DNA of 34,069 bases, taken from NCBI GenBank assembly GCA_001771505.1, contig MEUA01000041.1:1-34069 (forward strand), written 5' to 3'. Below, in pieces: positions 15,750-22,438 of the stretch. The notes beneath the pieces are model-generated. The model was not told where the DNA came from. It was given only the letters and a program-made list of their open reading frames with translations, and searched no databases. This stretch comes from a candidate division WOR-1 bacterium RIFOXYB2_FULL_36_35. GTDB lineage: Bacteria > Margulisbacteria > WOR-1 > XYC2-FULL-46-14 > XYC2-FULL-37-10. The number at the start of each line of letters is the position of its first letter. The stretch's first letter is position 1. The position numbers and the translations under genes are program-made.

Positions 15750-16931
15750 ATGTTAGGGAGGATGAAATATATTAATAAAAATTTTAAGATAATTATTTTA
15801 GCATCAATTTTTTTAATGTTTGCTTCTTTTGCTTTGCCTCTTACAAAAGAAAATTATGTCAAAGGTAAAGTTTTAGAGGTGCAAACAGAAAGCCCAGGAG
15901 ATTTAGGGGTGGAATACAAACAGGCTCTGCAAAATATAACTATTAAGATAACCAGCGGTAAAAATAAAGGTAAAGTTTTAAGTATTGAACATGCTTCTTC
16001 CGGTTCTATGATGGGTAGAGATATGGTTCTTAAAAAAGGCGATAGGGTTGTTTTGTATGCAGATGAAGAGCCATCTTTGGCGGAAAGCTCCAACGGAGAA
16101 CCTATCTTTCATGTGGCCGATTATGTTCGTGATGTGCCAATCTATTTGCTGGCTTTTTTGTATATGGCGCTGCTTGTTATTCTTGGAGGGCTAAAAGGGC
16201 TCAAGTCGTTATTTAGTCTAATTCTCACTATTAGTATAATATTTTTTGTTCTTTTTCCTCTTACATTTTTAGGGTACAGTCCGCTTTGGATTTCGGTCCT
16301 TATTTCAGCAGTTGTTTCTTTTATTGTTTTTATTATTATTGCAGGCAGAAACACAAAAGGTTTAAGTGCGACAATGGGAACAATATTTGGAGTTACTATG
16401 GCGGGGATTATTGCATATGTTGTTGGCAAAATGGCTTATTTAACAGGCTTGAGCTCTGAAGAATCAAAAATCTTGCTATACTCCATGAATTTGAAAATAG
16501 ACTATGAAGGACTGCTTTTTGGAAGTATCTTGATTGGAGCGCTTGGAGCTGTAATGGATACAAGCATGTCAATCGCCTCTGCAATTGATGAAGTACGCAA
16601 AGTCCACCCTGAAGCTAATTTTAAAAATTTGTTTAATGCAGGAATGAATGTTGGAAGAGATACCATGGGGACAATGTCCAATACTTTGATTTTGGCATAT
16701 ACAGGGTCGGCTCTTCCTTTGCTGCTTTTGCTTGTAATGAATAATATTTCTTTAACCAAAATATTAAATCTTGAAATGATAGCCGAAGAAGTTGTAAGGG
16801 CGTTTGCCGGAAGTATTGGTCTGGTCATTTGCATTCCGATTACCGCTTTTATATCTGCCGCAATGTATACGAGAAAACCCCGCATTCTAAGCGATAGCGT
16901 GCCTCAGGAGTGGATGAAAAGAGGCTTGTAA
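15750..16931 (+). CDS. YibE/F family membrane protein
   Basis: Multi-pass membrane protein (about 393 aa). A signal-anchor helix (about 11-30) is followed by an extracytoplasmic beta-rich domain ('VKGKVLEVQTESPGDLG', 'VLKKGDRVVLYAD') and about seven further membrane helices from residue 130. Conserved family stretches are 'GSILIGALGAVMDTSMSIAS', 'GMNVGRDTMGTMSNTLILAY' and 'ITAFISAAMYTRKP'. YibE/F proteins are of uncertain function; transport is often suspected. The start is uncertain: GGGAGG abuts a second ATG at 15762, which is too close to serve it well. Confidence 0.88.
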   Translation: MLGRMKYINKNFKIIILASIFLMFASFALPLTKENYVKGKVLEVQTESPGDLGVEYKQALQNITIKITSGKNKGKVLSIEHASSGSMMGRDMVLKKGDRVVLYADEEPSLAESSNGEPIFHVADYVRDVPIYLLAFLYMALLVILGGLKGLKSLFSLILTISIIFFVLFPLTFLGYSPLWISVLISAVVSFIVFIIIAGRNTKGLSATMGTIFGVTMAGIIAYVVGKMAYLTGLSSEESKILLYSMNLKIDYEGLLFGSILIGALGAVMDTSMSIASAIDEVRKVHPEANFKNLFNAGMNVGRDTMGTMSNTLILAYTGSALPLLLLLVMNNISLTKILNLEMIAEEVVRAFAGSIGLVICIPITAFISAAMYTRKPRILSDSVPQEWMKRGL

Positions 16932-16942
16932 CCGATTTTACA

Positions 16943-16994
16943 ATTAATAATTGACAATTATTAATGTCTTGTTGTATAATGTGCATATGCACAT
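16943..16994 (+). promoter_or_regulatory. sigma-70 promoter inside two palindromes, before the DUF134-MinD cluster
   Basis: TTGACA (16951-16956), an 18-bp spacer and TATAAT (16975-16980) form a consensus promoter 54 bp before the DUF134 start. The -35 box lies at the centre of a perfect 11-bp inverted repeat, ATTAATAATTG-A-CAATTATTAAT (16943-16965). A perfect 16-bp palindrome ATGTGCATATGCACAT (16979-16994) runs from the -10 box across the probable start site. Both are placed as repressor operators would be; the first could also serve as the end of the YibE/F transcript. Confidence 0.8.
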
Positions 16995-17033
16995 ATTGAG
17001 TTTTAGGCTTAAATATCAAGAGGCTTGTTTTCT

Positions 17034-17363
17034 ATGACACCCAGACCAAGAAAAGGAAGATTTTGTAGCCCGTTTACAGGCGACACTTTTTATAAGCCAA
17101 GGGCAATTCCTTTGTCATCTTTAGAAATTATTAGCCTTGGACAAGATGAGCTTGAGGCTATGAGGCTTTGTGATTTTGAAGGGCTTGAGCAGGAAGAAGC
17201 GGCTGGCAAGATGAACATTTCCAGAGGAACTGTCCAGAGGCTTCTTTATTCCGGAAGAAAAAAAGTTATAGAAGCAATTACATTATCAAAAGCTTTAAGA
17301 ATTGAGGGTGGGGAACATATTGTTTTTACTAAAAGAGGAAATTGCAGACATGGTTGGAAATAA
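17034..17363 (+). CDS. DUF134 (UPF0251) DNA-binding protein
   Basis: Small predicted regulator (109 aa from the ATG at 17034, AAGAGG site upstream). 'PRKGRFCSPF' opens the family; then 'ISLGQDELEAMRLCDFEGLE' and the helix-turn-helix 'EQEEAAGKMNISRGTVQRLL' (about 59-78), which resembles sigma-70 region 4, then 'YSGRKKVIEAI'. It is the first gene behind the palindromic promoter, so it is the obvious candidate to bind it and control the cluster. In other anaerobes DUF134 genes commonly neighbour NifX-like and MinD-like genes. Confidence 0.92.
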   Translation: MTPRPRKGRFCSPFTGDTFYKPRAIPLSSLEIISLGQDELEAMRLCDFEGLEQEEAAGKMNISRGTVQRLLYSGRKKVIEAITLSKALRIEGGEHIVFTKRGNCRHGWK

Positions 17364-17385
17364 GTAAAAAAGGAGGTGAATTATT

Positions 17386-17517
17386 ATGCCTAAAAAAGAT
17401 GGGACAGGGCCAAGGAGCGGCTCAAAAGGGCCAAGGGACGGAAGAGGAAAAGGGAAAGGAAGAGCTTCTGGAAAGGGAATAGGGAAAAAGAAAGGTGGAA
17501 AAAAGGGAAACTGTTAA
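17386..17517 (+). CDS. 43-aa Gly/Lys/Arg-rich small protein
   Basis: Short but convincing gene: a perfect AGGAGGTGA site (17371-17379) and ATG at 17386. The product begins 'MPKKDGTGPRSGSKGPRDGR' and ends 'GKKKGGKKGNC'. It shares the MPxxDGTGP opening and a Cys with the next protein but has no helical domain. It is almost entirely Gly, Lys and Arg, so it is disordered and strongly basic. Function unknown; nucleic-acid, cofactor or membrane binding are all possible. The position between the regulator and the DUF5320-like gene implies a cluster role. Confidence 0.8.
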   Translation: MPKKDGTGPRSGSKGPRDGRGKGKGRASGKGIGKKKGGKKGNC

Positions 17518-17561
17518 TGCTCTTTTTTTAATCGGGAAATATATAAAGGAGGGGAATAGTT

Positions 17562-17789
17562 ATGCCAGGAGGAGATGGAACAGGACCTTGGGGACAAGGG
17601 GCAGGGACAGGATGGGGTCGAGGAGGATGTGTTGCTCGTGGACGTCGTTTTTCAGGCAGAGCTTTTGGCGCTTTTAGGAACTTTTTCGCACCTTCATCAT
17701 ATAGCGCAAAAGAGGAACTTGAAGAATTAGAAGCGGAGTTGGCGACTATAAATAGCCGTATTTCTGAAATAAAAAAGGAGAAAAAATAA
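17562..17789 (+). CDS. DUF5320-like small protein
   Basis: 75-aa protein. The N-terminal Gly-rich part 'MPGGDGTGPWGQGAGTGWGR' followed by GGC is the hallmark of DUF5320-type proteins found with NifX/MinD genes in anaerobes and archaea. The C-terminal half is a short coiled coil ('KEELEELEAELATINSRISE', about 51-70). AAAGGAGGGG precedes the ATG. One Cys (position 23) could bind a metal. It lies 1 bp before the first NifX-like gene. Confidence 0.85.
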   Translation: MPGGDGTGPWGQGAGTGWGRGGCVARGRRFSGRAFGAFRNFFAPSSYSAKEELEELEAELATINSRISEIKKEKK

Positions 17790-17790
17790 G

Positions 17791-18168
17791 ATGAAAGTTG
17801 GAGTTGTGTTAGAGGATGAAAAGGGTTTGAATGGCGATGTGTGTGCTCATTTTGGCCAATGCAAATATTTTCTTATTGCAGATATTGATAATGATAAAAA
17901 GAAAATAATAAACATAAATATTGTACCCAATCTTGCTCAACATGGAGGAGGCGGTTGCGTTGCCGTTGATGAAATACTAAAACACAATGTAACGCATGTT
18001 ATTGCAGGTGGCATGGGTATGGGGGCACAGCAAAAGTTTTTAAGTGCAGCTGTAAAAGTATTTGGTTGTTCCGGAAAAGTACAAACAGCGCTTGATAATT
18101 TGATGAAAGATTCTTTAGGTGGGATTGATCCTTGCTTGGATCATGGCAAAGGGGATGAGTGTCATTGA
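17791..18168 (+). CDS. NifX/NifB-type cofactor-binding protein, paralogue 1
   Basis: Dinitrogenase iron-molybdenum cofactor family domain (125 aa), RNase-H-like fold. Family features: the start 'MKVGVVLE', 'DVCAHFGQCKYFLIADID', 'VIAGGMGMGAQQKFLSAAVK' and 'VFGCSGKVQTALDNLM'. Cys-rich and His/Gly-rich segments ('AQHGGGGCVAVDE', terminal 'CLDHGKGDECH') could hold a metal cluster. Relatives bind FeMo-co precursors or, in ORP, a Mo-Cu sulfide cluster. No nif structural genes are present, so a nitrogenase role is unlikely. Confidence 0.9.
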   Translation: MKVGVVLEDEKGLNGDVCAHFGQCKYFLIADIDNDKKKIININIVPNLAQHGGGGCVAVDEILKHNVTHVIAGGMGMGAQQKFLSAAVKVFGCSGKVQTALDNLMKDSLGGIDPCLDHGKGDECH

Positions 18169-18180
18169 GGAGGCTTTAAT

Positions 18181-18558
18181 ATGAAAATTTGTATAACTTC
18201 AACAGGCGATAACTTAGATTCTGCCGTTGATCCAAGATTTGGTCGTTGTGCCTATTTTATGTTTGTTGATACGGAAACCTTGGAGTTTAAGGCTTTGGCT
18301 AATCCTAATATTGATGCGACAGGCGGAGCCGGTATTCAGTCTTCTCAGTTTGTATCCAGCCAAGGTGTTTCACTTGTTGCAACCGGCAATGTAGGTCCAA
18401 ATGCTTTTCAAACACTTTCTGCATTAAAAATTAAAGTTTTTACTGGAGCAAATGGTACTATTCGTTCAACAATTGCCGACTTTAAAGCAGGGAAGCTTAA
18501 TGAAATGACAGGGCCTTCTGTTTCTTCTCATTTTGGACAGGGAGACTTAATAAAATGA
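18181..18558 (+). CDS. NifX/NifB-type cofactor-binding protein, paralogue 2
   Basis: Same family and same length (125 aa) as its upstream neighbour but clearly diverged. 'DSAVDPRFGRCAYFMFVDTE' and 'GGAGIQSSQFVSSQGVSLVA' then 'GNVGPNAFQTLSALKIKVF' are the standard form. Only one Cys remains, against seven in paralogue 1, so the two probably differ in ligand or role. The ORP and IssA proteins are relatives. The stop overlaps the thioredoxin start by 4 bp (ATGA), so the two are coupled. Confidence 0.92.
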   Translation: MKICITSTGDNLDSAVDPRFGRCAYFMFVDTETLEFKALANPNIDATGGAGIQSSQFVSSQGVSLVATGNVGPNAFQTLSALKIKVFTGANGTIRSTIADFKAGKLNEMTGPSVSSHFGQGDLIK

Positions 18559-18890
18559 GTGAAATTACATCTATCTCTAATCAAACATTTACGACGGAAG
18601 TTTTAGAATCTTCTATCCCAGTTTTGGTTGATTTTTGGGCGCCATGGTGTGTTCCATGCAAAATGATTGCTCCGCTTCTGGAAAAATCGGCGGATAAGTT
18701 TAAAGACCGTTTAAAAATTGTCAAATTAAATTCAGAAGAGAATAAAGAATTAGCTGACAAATATCAAATTATGAGTATTCCTTCCATAGTTATGTTTTCT
18801 AAAGGCAAGGAAATTGGCAGAATTGCTGGCGTTATGGATGAAAACAGGTTAAATGAAGAGGTCGAGGATCTTTTGGTTATGGCTACTTAA
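18555..18890 (+). CDS. trxA: thioredoxin
   Basis: 111-aa thioredoxin. The active site is 'FWAPWCVPCK' with Cys32 and Cys35. 'IMSIPSIVMFSKGKEIGRI' carries the cis-proline (SIPS) seen in all thioredoxins. The active-site dipeptide is Val-Pro where classic thioredoxin has Gly-Pro, so its potential or partner may differ. It sits inside the metal/Fe-S cluster, overlapping the NifX-like gene, and may keep the many cysteines of the neighbouring proteins reduced. Confidence 0.93.
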   Translation: MSEITSISNQTFTTEVLESSIPVLVDFWAPWCVPCKMIAPLLEKSADKFKDRLKIVKLNSEENKELADKYQIMSIPSIVMFSKGKEIGRIAGVMDENRLNEEVEDLLVMAT

Positions 18891-18914
18891 AAAATAAAAA
18901 GGGATAAATAAGCT

Positions 18915-19250
18915 ATGAAAAAAAAGATTGGAATTATTAGATGCCAACAAACTGAAGATATGTGTCCTGGGACTACCGATTTTAAAATTGCTGCTAATGG
19001 AGAAATGGCATTTTCTGATATAGGTTCATGCGAGATTGTTGGTTTTGTTTCTTGTGGCGGGTGTCCTGGGAAGAAGGCTGTTTCGAGAGCGAAAATGATG
19101 GTTGAAAGAGGAGCAGAAATAATTGTTATTGCTTCATGTATAAGTAAAGGGCATCCGATTGGTTTTGTTTGTCCGAATTTTGAAAAGATTAAAGAGAGTT
19201 TTATTAAAAAATTAAATTCAAACATAATAATAATTGATTGGACTCATTAA
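18915..19250 (+). CDS. CGGC-domain protein
   Basis: 111-aa protein of the CGGC-domain family, named for the motif seen here in 'FVSCGGCPGKKA' (47-50). Other cysteines are at 10, 17, 39, 75 and 86 ('IRCQQTEDMCPG', 'IASCISKGHP', 'FVCPNF'), enough for a metal or cluster site. The family is predicted to bind metal; its reaction is unknown. It is the sixth protein of the cluster with many conserved Cys, which supports a shared metal or sulfur task. Confidence 0.88.
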   Translation: MKKKIGIIRCQQTEDMCPGTTDFKIAANGEMAFSDIGSCEIVGFVSCGGCPGKKAVSRAKMMVERGAEIIVIASCISKGHPIGFVCPNFEKIKESFIKKLNSNIIIIDWTH

Positions 19251-19294
19251 AAAATAAAAAGAGATATTAAATTACAAGCCAAAGGAGTATTAAA

Positions 19295-19903
19295 ATGGTG
19301 GTTGATCAACAACAAATTGATTCAAATCAAAAGAAAATATTGGAACGAAAGTTGATTTTTAAACGTTATGGCTATGATCAAGATGTCAGCCGTAATTTTA
19401 TATTAGAAAAATGTCTGCCAATTTATAATCCGGTTCTTGAAGTTGGTACTGGCAAAGGGCATATGACTGTACTTTTGGCAAAATATGCTGATGTTATTAC
19501 TATCGATATTTCTAAGGATGAACAAAAAGCAGCGCAATTAAATGCGCGGTTTTTTGAAATATTGCACAAAATTCATTTTGTGGCTTGTGATGCAGGGAAA
19601 CTACCTTATAAAGACTTGTATTTTGGTTTGGTTGTTTCTGTTAATGCTTTTCATCATTTTGAAGAACCATTTGCCGTTCTTTCTGAAATGATCAGGGTTT
19701 GTAAAAGCAAACTGGTAATTTCCGATTTTAATCAGGAAGGGTTTAATATAGTAAGAAAAGTTCATAAGCAAGAAGGGCGAACACATAAAGAACAGTGCGG
19801 TGATTTTTCAATCGTTGGGGCGTATTTGAAAGAGCATGGTTTTTCTGTAAAATCCTATGATGGACACCATCAGAAAATTTATGTGGCAAATAGAATAAAA
19901 TGA
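19295..19903 (+). CDS. class I SAM-dependent methyltransferase
   Basis: 202-aa Rossmann methyltransferase. Motif I is 'VLEVGTGKGHMTVLLA', motif II 'VITIDISKDE', and the post-motif 'CDAGKLPYKD' and 'VVSVNAFHHFEEPFAVLSE' are typical. The substrate is unknown. It overlaps the first MinD gene by 4 bp (ATGA). AAAGGAG precedes the start. The family is broad (small molecules or metals such as arsenite), and with the Cys-rich setting a metalloid or thiol substrate is possible but unproven. Confidence 0.88.
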   Translation: MVVDQQQIDSNQKKILERKLIFKRYGYDQDVSRNFILEKCLPIYNPVLEVGTGKGHMTVLLAKYADVITIDISKDEQKAAQLNARFFEILHKIHFVACDAGKLPYKDLYFGLVVSVNAFHHFEEPFAVLSEMIRVCKSKLVISDFNQEGFNIVRKVHKQEGRTHKEQCGDFSIVGAYLKEHGFSVKSYDGHHQKIYVANRIK

Positions 19904-20751
19904 TTATTTCTATAGCTTCAGGCAAAGGGGGGACAGGCAAAACAACCGTGGCTGTTAATCTTGCTTTGTCGCTTAGCAATGTCCAGCTTTTGGATTGCGA
20001 TGTGGAAGAGCCAAACGCTCATCTTTTTATAAAACCAAACATAAAAACATCAAAAAAAGCGTTTGTATTGGTTCCTCAAATAGATGAAACAAAGTGCAAC
20101 TATTGCGGTAAGTGCGGACAGATTTGCGAATATAACGCGATTGTTGTCGCAAAAGATAAGGTTTTGGTTTTTCCTAATCTTTGCCATAGTTGTGGAGCTT
20201 GTAGTGTTCTTTGTCCCAGGCAGGCTATAAAAGAAATAAAAAAAGAGATAGGTGTAATTGAATTTGGGGAAAAAGACACATTACAGTTTGTAAAAGGCTG
20301 TCTTAATCTTGGAGAAGCAATGTCTCCTCCTCTTATTCGCCAGGTTAAAGATTGTGTCGACCCTGGTAAAATAGTTATTATTGATGCTCCCCCCGGAACT
20401 TCTTGCCCTGTAATTACGGCAATTAAAGGGAGTGATTATTGTCTGCTTGTTACAGAGCCTACCCCTTTTGGGCTTAACGATTTGGTTTTAGCGGTTGAAA
20501 CGGTTCGCAAACTTAAAATTGCTTTTGGTGTAATTATTAATCGTTCGGATCTTGGAAATAATAAAACTGAAGAATATTGTATTTTAGAAAAGATTCCAAT
20601 TTTAATGAAGATACCTTTTAAAAAAGAGATAGCAGAAGCATATTCAAACGGAAAAACAATTGTTGAAATGTTGCCGGAATATAAACAAAAATTTAAAAAA
20701 GTTTTTGAAGAAATAACATCTATTATAAATGGCAAGAATAAAAGCACATGA
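19900..20751 (+). CDS. MinD/Mrp-type ATPase with two [4Fe-4S] sites, paralogue 1
   Basis: P-loop ATPase of the MinD/ParA/Mrp class (283 aa). The deviant Walker A is GKGGTGKTT (8-16), switch/Walker B is 'VVIIDAPPGTSCP'-like near 160, and a bacterial-ferredoxin insert has two cysteine sets, 66-69-72-76 and 95-98-101-105. Such ferredoxin-inserted MinD proteins occur in pairs with NifX/ORP genes in anaerobes and may load or sense an Fe-S cofactor using ATP. It is coupled at both ends by 4-bp overlaps. The second paralogue follows at 21136. Confidence 0.93.
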   Translation: MIISIASGKGGTGKTTVAVNLALSLSNVQLLDCDVEEPNAHLFIKPNIKTSKKAFVLVPQIDETKCNYCGKCGQICEYNAIVVAKDKVLVFPNLCHSCGACSVLCPRQAIKEIKKEIGVIEFGEKDTLQFVKGCLNLGEAMSPPLIRQVKDCVDPGKIVIIDAPPGTSCPVITAIKGSDYCLLVTEPTPFGLNDLVLAVETVRKLKIAFGVIINRSDLGNNKTEEYCILEKIPILMKIPFKKEIAEAYSNGKTIVEMLPEYKQKFKKVFEEITSIINGKNKST

Positions 20752-21104
20752 AGAGCGATGAAGCTATAGATAATTTTTTTGGTCGTAACGGAAAAAAACG
20801 GCTAAATTGTGCTCAATCGGTAGCCGCTGTTTTTATAAATAATGGGTTTTTTTCTGAAGAAGATTTTTTTGATTTAAAGAATTGCGGTTTTGGCAAAGCT
20901 CCACAAGGTTATTGCGGCAGTGTTTATGCGGCGCATTGTATTTTGGGAAAAGTCAGCAAAGCGAAAGCAGAAAAATTTAACAATGAATTTATTGCGTATG
21001 CCAAGTTTCTTACTTGCAAAGAAATAAGAATGATGGAAAAAATAAAATGTTTTCAAACTGTTAAAAAGGCTACAGAACTTATTGAAAAAATATTAATGTT
21101 GTAA
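20748..21104 (+). CDS. C_GCAxxG_C_C-type Cys-rich redox protein
   Basis: 118-aa helical protein related to the C_GCAxxG_C_C family. Cysteines are at 21 ('RLNCAQSVAAVF'), 46 and 56 ('NCGFGKAPQGYCGSVYAAHC'), 64, 90 and 101. The GxCGxxYAAhxILG pattern is recognisable, but the exact GCAxxG sequence is altered. Members may act in redox or metal handling. It is wedged between the two MinD paralogues, coupled to the first by a 4-bp overlap, so it probably works with them. Confidence 0.82.
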   Translation: MKSDEAIDNFFGRNGKKRLNCAQSVAAVFINNGFFSEEDFFDLKNCGFGKAPQGYCGSVYAAHCILGKVSKAKAEKFNNEFIAYAKFLTCKEIRMMEKIKCFQTVKKATELIEKILML

Positions 21105-21135
21105 AAGTTAAACAATATTTTTAAGGAAAATAATT

Positions 21136-21984
21136 ATGAAACAAATAGTTGTAATAAGCGGAAAAGGGGGAACAGGCAAAACGGTTGTCACGGGATCGCT
21201 TGCTGCTTTAGCGCGAAATAAAATTATGGTTGATTGCGATGTTGACGCCGCAGACTTACACCTTTTGCTTAACCCCAAAATAAAAGAAACCCATGAGTTT
21301 AGAAGCGGGAAAACAGCTTTTATTGATCCGCGTCTTTGTCTGAAATGTGGTAAATGTATCAAGTTTTGCAGATTTAAAGCGATAAAACCGGACTATAGCA
21401 TTGAACCTTATTCTTGCGAAGGTTGTTCTTTATGCAGTCATATTTGTCCGTTTAATGCGATACAGATGAAATATAATATTTCGGGAGAATGGTTTATATC
21501 AGAAACTAAATATGGTCATTTTGTACATGCAAAACTTGGTATTGCCGAAGAAAATTCCGGAAAGCTTGTGGCAAAAATCAGACAGGCAGGCAGAGATTTA
21601 GCCAAACAATATAATTTAGACTACATAATCATAGATGGGCCTCCGGGAATAGGCTGTCCTGTAATTGCCTCTTTAACTGGAGTTAACTCTGCTCTTATCG
21701 TTACAGAACCAACCCTTTCAGGCCTTCACGATGCCCAAAGGGTAATAGCTGTGGCGCGGCATTTTAATGTTCCTGTCAAAATGGTAATAAATAAATATGA
21801 CCTTAATCTGGATATGACTTATAAAATTGAAAATTTTTGCACTCTTCAAAATATTCCTGTTGTCGGGGAAATCATTTTTGACAAACAAGTCGTCGAATCA
21901 ATGGTTGCTGGAAAACCCATTGTGGAGTATATTACAGGGTCTGTCAAAAAAGAACTTGTAAAAATATGGGAACAATTAAAATAA
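21136..21984 (+). CDS. MinD/Mrp-type ATPase with two [4Fe-4S] sites, paralogue 2
   Basis: Second ATPase of the pair (282 aa). Walker A GKGGTGKTV is at 9-17, and the ferredoxin insert has Cys 68-71-74-78 and 94-97-100-104. 'IIIDGPPGIGCPVIASLTG' is the Walker B/switch region and 'VTEPTLSGLHDAQRV' follows. The two copies have a similar layout but differ widely in sequence, so the duplication is old or they arrived as a pair and probably form a heterodimer. Gene pairs of this kind accompany the orange-protein operons of sulfate reducers. Confidence 0.93.
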   Translation: MKQIVVISGKGGTGKTVVTGSLAALARNKIMVDCDVDAADLHLLLNPKIKETHEFRSGKTAFIDPRLCLKCGKCIKFCRFKAIKPDYSIEPYSCEGCSLCSHICPFNAIQMKYNISGEWFISETKYGHFVHAKLGIAEENSGKLVAKIRQAGRDLAKQYNLDYIIIDGPPGIGCPVIASLTGVNSALIVTEPTLSGLHDAQRVIAVARHFNVPVKMVINKYDLNLDMTYKIENFCTLQNIPVVGEIIFDKQVVESMVAGKPIVEYITGSVKKELVKIWEQLK

Positions 21985-22038
21985 AATGATTTTTGATAAA
22001 AACAAACCAAAGCCATTTTAGAGAAAGGTTTTTAAGAG

Positions 22039-22072
22039 ATATAATTAGAGCCAAGATTCTAATTATATTTTT
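22039..22072 (+). terminator. 11-bp stem hairpin with T-run inside the cluster
   Basis: ATATAATTAGA (22039-22049), loop GCCAAGAT, TCTAATTATAT (22058-22068), then TTTT. The shape is that of an intrinsic terminator, but the stem is almost all A/T, so it is weak. It falls in the 104-bp gap between the second MinD gene and the NifU-like gene, and could attenuate transcription or protect the upstream message from decay. Confidence 0.5.
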
Positions 22073-22088
22073 ATAAGGAGGCATAGGA

Positions 22089-22427
22089 GTGAATAATGAT
22101 GAAAAATTTTATGGTCGTATGAATGATCCTACCAGTTCTTCGTATATAAAAGGATTATGCGGAGAGATTATGGAATTTTATTTGCATATAGAAAACGATA
22201 AAATAATTGAAGTAAAATATTATACCGAAGGCTGTAAAACAACCAAGGCTTGCGCCGCAATGGCGGCTAATCTGGCTTTGAACAAAACAGTAAAAGAGGC
22301 ACTGCTTATTTCAGCTGGAGAGGTGATTGAAAAATTGGAAAATGTACAGGAAGGGCATTTACATTGTTCTATTCTAGCAGTCAGTACTTTATACAAGGCT
22401 ATAGCTGAGTATCTTTTGCGTTTATAG
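22089..22427 (+). CDS. NifU/IscU-like Fe-S scaffold protein
   Basis: 112-aa protein beginning at a GTG with AAGGAGG before it. 'LCGEIMEFYLHIENDKI', 'YYTEGCKTTKACAAMAANLA' and 'HLHCSILAVSTLYKAIAEYL' match the N-terminal scaffold domain of NifU, which assembles transient Fe-S clusters. Cysteines corresponding to the scaffold ligands are in these three segments. No cysteine desulfurase is nearby. It may supply clusters to the two MinD ferredoxin domains. Confidence 0.85.
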   Translation: MNNDEKFYGRMNDPTSSSYIKGLCGEIMEFYLHIENDKIIEVKYYTEGCKTTKACAAMAANLALNKTVKEALLISAGEVIEKLENVQEGHLHCSILAVSTLYKAIAEYLLRL

Positions 22428-22438
22428 AAAAAATAATT

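Noticed and set aside
17495-17677. Frame overlapping the 43-aa and 75-aa small genes
   Set aside because: Out of frame with the two genes that have strong ribosome sites and the shared MPxxDGTGP motif.
17791-22427. Nitrogenase accessory cluster
   Set aside because: NifX- and NifU-like genes are present but there are no nifHDK, nifEN or nifB genes, and the DUF134/DUF5320/MinD context is typical of non-nitrogen-fixing anaerobes.
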